Of a stretch of 36,943 bases of DNA, positions 31,985-36,943 are shown in pieces. The position numbers were made by a program, and so were the translations under genes. Position 1 is the first letter of the stretch, and each line of letters starts with the position of its first letter. The notes under the pieces are model-generated. The model was not told the DNA's origin and did no database searches. It was given only the letters and a program-made list of their open reading frames with translations. Origin of the DNA: Bacteroidota bacterium (GTDB taxonomy: Bacteria; Bacteroidota; Bacteroidia; Cytophagales; Microscillaceae); the NCBI GenBank assembly GCA_004292795.1, contig RDXI01000041.1:1-36943 (forward strand), given 5' to 3'.

Positions 31985-33073
31985 ATGATAAGAATTTTCA
32001 TCATCTGTTTTTTATTTTCTCCATTTGTATATGGACAAATGCCTAAGAAATTGAGCAGACCCGAAAAGGATTTCGAAACTTTTTGGACAACCTTCAAAGA
32101 TAATTACGCCTTTTTTAAGCTAAAAGGTGTAGATTGGGATAGCGTGTACACCAAATTCAGACCACAGGTAACAAAGACAACAAAAGAAAAACAACTTATC
32201 GAAATTTTAGGGCAAATGGTTGAACCATTGAAAGATGGACACATTACCATTTCAAGAGGCGAAAAAATCCTTTACAAGACGCAGAAACCTTCTTCTTTTC
32301 GTGAAGAATTCAAAGACCTTAAAAAAGAGTTTTGGCAAACTGTTGGCACAACGCTTGTGCAAAATGGCTTTTCACAACCAATAGGAGTTGGGACAGTTTT
32401 TAGAGACGAACATTTATATTATGTCGCCAAAACTGAACAAATTGGCTATATTAGAATATCAAGATGTTTTGCAGAAGTTAAAAGTATTATCCATGAAAGC
32501 AAAGAACTTGCAGATACGAATTTGATGCTTTCATTATTTGATAGCTTGCTTCGTCATGTTTCAAATACCCAGACGCTCATCATAGACGTAAGAGGCAATG
32601 GTGGAGGGCATGGAGGGCTTGAATTGGCTTCAAGATTAACGAAAACAAAGACACTGACGCATTACAAAGCTATCAAGCAAAAAGGTAGCTACGACAGTTT
32701 CTCGACCTTAGAACCGCAATTTATCGCGCCTCATAACGGTACGCAATACTTGAAACAAATTATCATATTGACCAATGACAAAACGGCAAGTTCGGCGGAG
32801 GATTTTACCATTTCACTTTACCAGCAACCTCATGTAACCACCATAGGTACAAACACTTCGGGTATGTTATCGGATATGTTTGAAGCAAAACTTTCCAATA
32901 AAATTGCATTTACACTCTCCAACCAAGTGTATTATTCAACTGAAAAAGAAATTTTGGAGGATAAAGGGGTACAAGTACACGTAGAGGTCAAAAATACGAA
33001 GCAAGACATAGAAGCCAAACAAGACGCTGTGCTGGTGAAAGCATTGAAAGTCATGCGAGAAAGAAATAAATAG
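31985..33073 (+). CDS. S41-family (C-terminal-processing-like) serine peptidase
   Basis: 362 residues. The start at 31985 gives the signal peptide MIRIFIICFLFSPFVYG. An N-terminal helical part (DFETFWTTFKDNYAFF) leads to the S41 catalytic core: LIIDVRGNGGGHGG, then TNDKTASSAEDF with Ser269 as the likely nucleophile, and TIGTNTSGMLSD. No PDZ domain is clear. This is the pattern of the tricorn/interphotoreceptor-type S41 group in Bacteroidota, secreted to the periplasm. The gene has none of the dispersed AGGCRAG words and seems more AT-rich than its neighbours, so recent acquisition is possible. Confidence 0.88.
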   Translation: MIRIFIICFLFSPFVYGQMPKKLSRPEKDFETFWTTFKDNYAFFKLKGVDWDSVYTKFRPQVTKTTKEKQLIEILGQMVEPLKDGHITISRGEKILYKTQKPSSFREEFKDLKKEFWQTVGTTLVQNGFSQPIGVGTVFRDEHLYYVAKTEQIGYIRISRCFAEVKSIIHESKELADTNLMLSLFDSLLRHVSNTQTLIIDVRGNGGGHGGLELASRLTKTKTLTHYKAIKQKGSYDSFSTLEPQFIAPHNGTQYLKQIIILTNDKTASSAEDFTISLYQQPHVTTIGTNTSGMLSDMFEAKLSNKIAFTLSNQVYYSTEKEILEDKGVQVHVEVKNTKQDIEAKQDAVLVKALKVMRERNK

Positions 33074-33074
33074 T

Positions 33075-33105
33075 TTGGCAAATCATACGCTTTGTGTTAC
33101 CTTTG
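33075..33105 (+). promoter_or_regulatory. Bacteroidota promoter, leaderless dehydratase gene
   Basis: TTG (33075-33077), 20-bp spacer, TACCTTTG (33098-33105): a full match to consensus. The ATG at 33110 is 4 bp after the box, where transcription should begin, so the mRNA should be leaderless. Confidence 0.7.
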
Positions 33106-33109
33106 CGCT

Positions 33110-33340
33110 ATGTGGCAAGAAACAGATAATCAGCTCAAACGAACTTTCGAGTTCAAGGATTTTATAGAAGCATTCGCTTTTATGACGCAAGTCGCGCTTG
33201 TAGCCGAAAAAATGAATCATCACCCTGCTTGGTTCAATGTCTATAATCGGGTGGAAATATCACTCACGACACATGATGCAGGCAACACTATTACCGAAAA
33301 AGACCGCGCTTTGGCAAAAGCCATTGATGCCTTGTTGTAG
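33110..33340 (+). CDS. phhB: 4a-hydroxytetrahydrobiopterin (pterin-4a-carbinolamine) dehydratase
   Basis: 76 residues. The family signature is complete: [20 protein letters not shown] with His37-His38-Pro39, later His55 and an Asp in ITEKD. The enzyme dehydrates the carbinolamine formed by aromatic amino-acid hydroxylases and so recycles tetrahydropterin. The product is a little shorter at the N-terminus than many homologues; the start at 33110 is set by the promoter, which ends 4 bp before it. An upstream TTG start in frame would add only six residues across the promoter. Likely in one unit with the SDR gene 18 bp downstream. Confidence 0.9.
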   Translation: MWQETDNQLKRTFEFKDFIEAFAFMTQVALVAEKMNHHPAWFNVYNRVEISLTTHDAGNTITEKDRALAKAIDALL

Positions 33341-33358
33341 CCGTATACTATTTTTTGT

Positions 33359-34048
33359 ATGAATTTACTCATCACAGGGGCAGGCAAGGGCATAGGCTAC
33401 GCGGCTACCGAATACGCCTTGCGAGCAGGGCATAACGTGATAGCTATTTCGCGCCAAATACAAGCCCTCGAAGCCTTGCAAGCGCAATATCCTACAACGT
33501 TACAGGTATTTTCGATAGATATAGCCCAAGCCGAAGCACTCACAAGTCTTTTGCCTTGCCTACAGCAGGCAGGCAAGTTAGACGCGCTTATTCACAATGC
33601 GGGTGTATTGATAAACAAGCCTTTCCTCGACCTTACAGATGAAGATTGGGCGCAATCGTGGAATGTGAATGTGATGGCTACCGTAAGGCTGACTCGCCTG
33701 TGTTTGCCCTTCATGGGCGTGGTAGGCAAGGCGCATATCGTTCATGTAGGCAGTATGGGCGGTTTTCAAGGCAGTACGAAGTTTGAAGGTTTGGCTTCTT
33801 ACAGCACGTCGAAGGGAGCTTTAGCGACTTTAACGGAATGTTTGGCGGTGGAACTTGCAGAAAAAAATATCCATGTAAATTGCCTTTGTTTGGGGGCGGT
33901 AAATACCCAAATGTTGCAACAAGTCTTTCCTGTTTATGACGCGCCCATGAGTTCGGAACAAATGGGCAAATATTTGATTCAATTTGCTACTGAACACACG
34001 CCTTTCTACAACGGAAAAGTTTTGCCTGTAGCAGTCAGTGTGCCGTAA
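33359..34048 (+). CDS. Short-chain dehydrogenase/reductase
   Basis: 229 residues, a classical SDR. Motifs: TGAGKGIG at 6-13, NAG at 81-83, Ser133 (VHVGSMGG) and the catalytic Tyr149-x3-Lys153 (YSTSK). It may be NADPH-linked from the Arg after beta-2 (ISRQ). Substrate unknown; its place directly after the pterin dehydratase (18 bp) hints at a pteridine or aromatic link but that is inference. lpxB follows 19 bp later with its own promoter box. The gene holds several copies of the dispersed word. Confidence 0.9.
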   Translation: MNLLITGAGKGIGYAATEYALRAGHNVIAISRQIQALEALQAQYPTTLQVFSIDIAQAEALTSLLPCLQQAGKLDALIHNAGVLINKPFLDLTDEDWAQSWNVNVMATVRLTRLCLPFMGVVGKAHIVHVGSMGGFQGSTKFEGLASYSTSKGALATLTECLAVELAEKNIHVNCLCLGAVNTQMLQQVFPVYDAPMSSEQMGKYLIQFATEHTPFYNGKVLPVAVSVP

Positions 34049-34054
34049 AATTTG

Positions 34055-34062
34055 TACTTTTG
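34055..34062 (+). promoter_or_regulatory. Candidate -7 box (TACTTTTG) for lpxB
   Basis: TACTTTTG fits the consensus and ends 5 bp before the lpxB ATG at 34068. The lpxB message would be leaderless or have a very short leader. A -33 TTG with good spacing is lacking. Confidence 0.5.
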
Positions 34063-34067
34063 CGCTT

Positions 34068-35198
34068 ATGAAATATTACCTCATTGCGGGCGAACGCTCT
34101 GGCGATATGCACGCAGGAAACCTCATGCGGGCTATTTTGCAAAACGACACGCAAGCCGAATTTCGCTACTTTGGAGGCGAGGCTATGCAAGCCGTAGGCG
34201 GAACGCTTGTGAAGCACTACCGCGAAATGGCGTTCATGGGCGTGTGGGAAGTGTTGATGAATTTGCGCACCATCTCGCGCTTGTTGAAGGAATGTAGGCA
34301 AGATGTGGAAGCGTGGCAACCTGACGCGATTATTTTGGTGGACTATAGCGGTTTCAATTTGCGCATTGCCCAATACATCAAAGACCAAAACTTGCCTATC
34401 AAAACCATTTTTTACATCTCGCCGAAAGTGTGGGCATATCGCCAAAAACGAGCCTTGCGCATCAAACGCTTGATAGATTGTATGTTGGTTATCTTTCCTT
34501 TTGAGGTAGATTTTTACCAAAAATTTGACTATAAAGTGCATTATGTTGGCAATCCTTTGCTTGACTCGGTAGCGCAATTCACACCCAATCCAAGTTTTAA
34601 GGCTGAAAATCATTTGAGCAACTTGCCTACTATCGCGCTATTGCCCGGAAGTAGGAAGCAAGAACTTGTGAAAATCTTGCCTACTATGCTCGAAGCTACG
34701 CTTCTTTTCCCAAAAGACGAAAAACAACAATACCAATTTGTAGTGGCGGGTGTTAGCAATGTGGACAAGAGTTTATATGATATTTGCCAAAAATACCCTC
34801 ACGTCAAAATTGTATGGGACAGTAGCTATGACCTGTTGCAAGTGGCGCAAGGGGCTATCGTAACTTCGGGTACGGCTACGTTGGAAACGGCTCTTTTTCG
34901 CGTCCCTCAAGTAGTAGTGTATCGCACAAGTTGGCTTACCTACGAAGTCGTGAAGCGCATTATCAAAGTGCCTTACATCTCATTGGTCAATCTCATTGCG
35001 CAAAAAGAAGTCGTGAAAGAATTGATACAACAAGATTTTCAAGCACAAAAAATATACGAAGAATTGCGAAAAGTCTTGCCTGTGGTAGGCGAGTTGCATT
35101 ATCAAACCCTTGCCAAATATGATGAACTAAGAGCCTTGATGGGCGAAGCAGGAGCTTCTACTCATTCAGCAGAGGTGATTAAAAACTTTTTAGCTTGA
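34068..35198 (+). CDS. lpxB: Lipid-A-disaccharide synthase
   Basis: 376 residues, family length. Start at 34068 gives the conserved N-terminus KYYLIAGERSGDMHAGNLM. Further words are FRYFGGEAMQAVGG, HYREMAFMGVWEVL, DYSGFNLRIA, YISPKVWAY, YVGNPLLDS and IALLPGSRKQE; the SGTATLETAL loop binds the UDP donor. It joins UDP-2,3-diacylglucosamine to lipid X to form the lipid A disaccharide at the inner face of the inner membrane, which indicates a Gram-negative envelope. Confidence 0.96.
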   Translation: MKYYLIAGERSGDMHAGNLMRAILQNDTQAEFRYFGGEAMQAVGGTLVKHYREMAFMGVWEVLMNLRTISRLLKECRQDVEAWQPDAIILVDYSGFNLRIAQYIKDQNLPIKTIFYISPKVWAYRQKRALRIKRLIDCMLVIFPFEVDFYQKFDYKVHYVGNPLLDSVAQFTPNPSFKAENHLSNLPTIALLPGSRKQELVKILPTMLEATLLFPKDEKQQYQFVVAGVSNVDKSLYDICQKYPHVKIVWDSSYDLLQVAQGAIVTSGTATLETALFRVPQVVVYRTSWLTYEVVKRIIKVPYISLVNLIAQKEVVKELIQQDFQAQKIYEELRKVLPVVGELHYQTLAKYDELRALMGEAGASTHSAEVIKNFLA

Positions 35199-35208
35199 TT
35201 TTATTGAA

Positions 35209-35280
35209 AGTTAAAAGTTGAAAGTTGATTTATTAATTTACTCACTCATTTACTCATTCACTCCCTCACCCATTCACTCC
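35209..35280 (+). repeat. Simple-repeat, pyrimidine-rich leader
   Basis: The spacer before the DUF1569 gene is nearly all low-complexity: AGTTAAAAGTTGAAAGTTG, then CTCACTCATTTACTCATTC and CACTCCCTCACCCATTCACT units of about 7-8 nt, right up to the ATG. Similar leaders precede other genes here. Confidence 0.6.
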
Positions 35281-35281
35281 C

Positions 35282-35758
35282 ATGCTCAACGTACAAGATT
35301 GTAAACACTTTTTGCAGGACGTGATTCCTGTAGCTCTCGAAAAATTGCAAGCCGATACAAAACCCGCTTGGGGCAGTATGGAGGCGCAAGAAATGCTCGA
35401 ACACGTGGCAATGGCTCTCAAAGGGGGCTATGCTTTAGAGTTTGGGGCAGACAAAGAACCCAAACCCGCCCAAACGCAAGCAAAAATTGCTTTTTTGGAG
35501 CAAAACACACCCTATCCGAAAGGCATACCCAGCCCCTTTCACAAAGAAGGCAAGCCTGCGTATGTGTTCGCTTCGCTTGATGATGCCAAGAAAAATTTAG
35601 TGGAACAAGTGCAGGCTATGTATGCGTTTTTTGAAAAACCCGAAAACCTTGCGAAGTTCTTTTTCCACCCATTTTTTGGAAAATTGAATTTTGACGAAGT
35701 GCAGAAGTTCAATTACAAACATATCGCACACCATTTCGAGCAGTTCGACTTGTTGTAA
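35282..35758 (+). CDS. DUF1569/DinB-like protein
   Basis: 158 residues. The sequence AWGSMEAQEMLEHVAMAL near residue 30, then HPFFGKLNFDEVQKFNYKHIAHHFEQFDLL at the C-terminus (given in part: KHIAHHFEQF) match the DinB-like four-helix family DUF1569, in which the His residues bind a metal. The thiol or transferase function is not known. The N-terminal start follows a simple-repeat leader. An inverted pair of the dispersed word sits between its stop and the convergent tyrS stop. Confidence 0.8.
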   Translation: MLNVQDCKHFLQDVIPVALEKLQADTKPAWGSMEAQEMLEHVAMALKGGYALEFGADKEPKPAQTQAKIAFLEQNTPYPKGIPSPFHKEGKPAYVFASLDDAKKNLVEQVQAMYAFFEKPENLAKFFFHPFFGKLNFDEVQKFNYKHIAHHFEQFDLL

Positions 35759-35769
35759 TGCTGTAAGCA

Positions 35770-35797
35770 AGTAGGCGAGCCAAAAGACTCGCCTACT
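35770..35797. terminator. Inverted-pair hairpin between convergent genes
   Basis: AGTAGGCGAG (35770-35779) pairs perfectly with CTCGCCTACT (35788-35797), loop of 8 nt. The arms are the AGGCGAG variant of the dispersed word. It begins 12 bp after the DUF1569 stop and ends one base before the tyrS stop. T-runs are weak, so efficiency is uncertain. Confidence 0.7.
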
Positions 35798-35798
35798 G

Positions 35799-36943
35799 TT
35801 AGTTTATAATCGCCAAGTAATATTTTTTGCCATTTTGCAAAAGCACATATTTGTCTTTCAATTTGGTAAAATTAGGCTTTTCGTTGCCTTGCGCTTCGTT
35901 GATTTTGGTTTTGTTGATGCTGATGCCATTGCCTTTGATGGCTCGCCTGATATCGCCTTTGGAGGTTTGCATCACTTCTGCCAATAAGTCCACACTGTTC
36001 GCAAAACCTTCGTATTCGTCAGCCGTGAAGTTGCGTTGAGGCACGCCTTCGAACACTTCGCGCAAAACAGCCAAATCTGTATTTTCAAAATCGTCGAGGG
36101 TAGATTTGCCAAACAATAATTGCGAGGCGCGTTGCGCATCTTCGAGGGCATCTTGCGAGTGTACTCGCCTTGTGATGTCTTCCGCCAAAATGCGCTTCAG
36201 TGCGTTGGGATTGGTGGCATTTTCGGCTTCGAAGCCTTCTATTTCTTCTTTGGAATACAGCGTGAAGAAGCGAAGCAGGCGAGGCAAATCGGCATCATTC
36301 ACATTGAGCCAAAACTGATAGAACGCATACGGGGAGGTAAGTTCAGGCGAGAGCCACACATTGCCACTTTCCGACTTGCCAAATTTTTGTCCATCGGCTT
36401 TGGTCAGCAGGGGGCAGGTAAGGGCAAAAGCCTCGCCTCCATCTTTGCGCCTGATAAGCTCTGTGCCTGTGGTAATGTTGCCCCATTGGTCAGAACCGCC
36501 CATTTGCAAACGGCAATTTTTCTCTTTGTATAAATGGTAGAAGTCGTAGCCTTGCAAAAGTTGGTAAGAAAATTCGGTAAAAGAAATGCCTGTTTCGAGG
36601 CGGTTTTTTACGGAGTCTTTCGACATCATGTAGTTTACCGTTAGAAACTTGCCTACCTCGCGCAAGAAGCCCAAGAAATTAAAATCCTTCATCCAATCGT
36701 AGTTATTCACTACTTGCGCCGCGTTCTCGCCTGTGAAGTCCAAAAATTTCTCTAATTGGTTTCTTACGCCTGCCACGTTGGTTTCGAGCTGTTCCATTGT
36801 CAAAAGATTGCGTTCTTTCGACTTGCCTGACGGGTCGCCAATCATACCCGTTGCGCCTCCTACGAGGGCAATGGGCTTGTGTCCTGCTCGCTGAAAATGC
36901 ACGAGCAACATAATAGGCACAAGGTTTCCAATATGCAAAGAGG
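35799..36943 (-). CDS. tyrS: Tyrosyl-tRNA synthetase, N-terminus cut off
   Basis: The window shows about 381 residues, ending at the edge just before the HIGH-like motif (SLHIGNLVPIM). It charges tRNA-Tyr with tyrosine. Visible motifs are LVGGATGMIGDPSGKS, GYDFYHLYK, QMGGSDQWGNI and the KMSKS-like loop KFGKSESGN. The C-terminus carries an S4-like RNA-binding domain (about the last 70 residues: DIRRAIKGNGISINKTKI). The upstream ~45 codons are outside. It converges on the DUF1569 gene. Confidence 0.95.
   Translation of the reverse strand, partial: SLHIGNLVPIMLLVHFQRAGHKPIALVGGATGMIGDPSGKSKERNLLTMEQLETNVAGVRNQLEKFLDFTGENAAQVVNNYDWMKDFNFLGFLREVGKFLTVNYMMSKDSVKNRLETGISFTEFSYQLLQGYDFYHLYKEKNCRLQMGGSDQWGNITTGTELIRRKDGGEAFALTCPLLTKADGQKFGKSESGNVWLSPELTSPYAFYQFWLNVNDADLPRLLRFFTLYSKEEIEGFEAENATNPNALKRILAEDITRRVHSQDALEDAQRASQLLFGKSTLDDFENTDLAVLREVFEGVPQRNFTADEYEGFANSVDLLAEVMQTSKGDIRRAIKGNGISINKTKINEAQGNEKPNFTKLKDKYVLLQNGKKYYLAIIN

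Larger units (their letters stand above)
130..36817. repeat. Dispersed over-represented word GNAGGCRAG (AGGCAAG / AGGCGAG)
   Basis: A short word is scattered through the whole window. AGGCAAG or its complement CTTGCCT occurs about 120 times by hand count, about 60 in each orientation. AGGCGAG / CTCGCCT occurs about 50 times. With ~44% GC only 3-4 of each are expected. The most common extended forms are CTTGCCTAC, CTTGCCTGC and CTTGCCTCC. Copies occur in coding and non-coding DNA and in different reading frames (giving Leu-Pro-Thr, Ala-Cys-Leu, Val-Gly-Lys, Gly-Gly-Lys), so the constraint is on DNA rather than protein. They are absent from about 31,640 to 33,380. Counts are manual and may be off by several. 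Confidence 0.9.

Noticed and set aside
130-36817. The dispersed word as a Chi or KOPS (chromosome-orientation) site
   Set aside because: The two orientations are balanced within the window (about 60:61), whereas those sites are strongly skewed by replication strand. A replication boundary exactly mid-window is unlikely.

Overview
This window most likely comes from a Bacteroidota chromosome, probably a Cytophagales-type lineage. Several genes are preceded by the Bacteroidota promoter signature (TAnnTTTG, sometimes with TTG 17-23 bp upstream). Shine-Dalgarno sites are mostly missing. Many products (long NusB, DUF4286, DUF433/DUF5615, TlpA-DUF3738, the ParC type) have the flavour of that phylum. 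Base composition is moderately AT-rich. The genus cannot be named from sequence alone.

Layout. 1-100: 3' end of a 5S rRNA and its terminator, so an rRNA operon lies just outside. 258-3869 (+): an SDR oxidoreductase, a lipoprotein, a nested palindromic element, a broken metal-type ABC ATPase and a stand-alone Cas6 with no CRISPR array. 3873-7178 (-): a probable operon CPBP protease > TlpA-DUF3738 > AIM24-like protein. 7179-7693: repeat-rich spacer. 7694-9082 (-): a TPR protein that looks like a STAND protein without its NTPase. 9173-10328 (-): a frameshifted saccharopine/alanine dehydrogenase-type gene. 10632-13820 (+): speD, then a secreted protein, an M23 peptidase and menE. 13890-18350 (-): small membrane proteins, then DUF4286 > VWA-FHA > histidine kinase. 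18427-20903 (+): unknown protein, DCC thiol oxidoreductase, mltG. 20929-21180: tandem intergenic repeats. 21218-23224 (-): a three-gene coupled cassette ending in a DarG-like macro domain, and a DUF433/DUF5615 toxin-antitoxin pair. 23298-25733 (-): GH31 alpha-glucosidase. 26034-35758 (+): parC, long nusB, GAF/PAS sensor, S41 peptidase, pterin dehydratase, SDR, lpxB, DUF1569. 35799-36943 (-): tyrS, cut by the window edge.

The strongest unexplained signal is not a gene. The word AGGCAAG / CTTGCCT occurs about 120 times by hand count, in both orientations equally, and its sister AGGCGAG / CTCGCCT about 50 times, against roughly 3-4 expected for each. The extended form is GNAGGCRAG. It lies inside genes in several reading frames and in spacers. 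In two places it is paired head to head just after a gene, where it makes a terminator-like hairpin. This resembles DNA-uptake sequences or cyanobacterial HIP1 in behaviour, but I do not recognise the word.

The second notable structure is a 36-bp perfect direct repeat that duplicates the 3' end of the glucosidase gene and brackets the toxin-antitoxin pair. The outer copy also carries the predicted -33 element of the three-gene macro-domain operon, so the arrangement preserved both neighbours.
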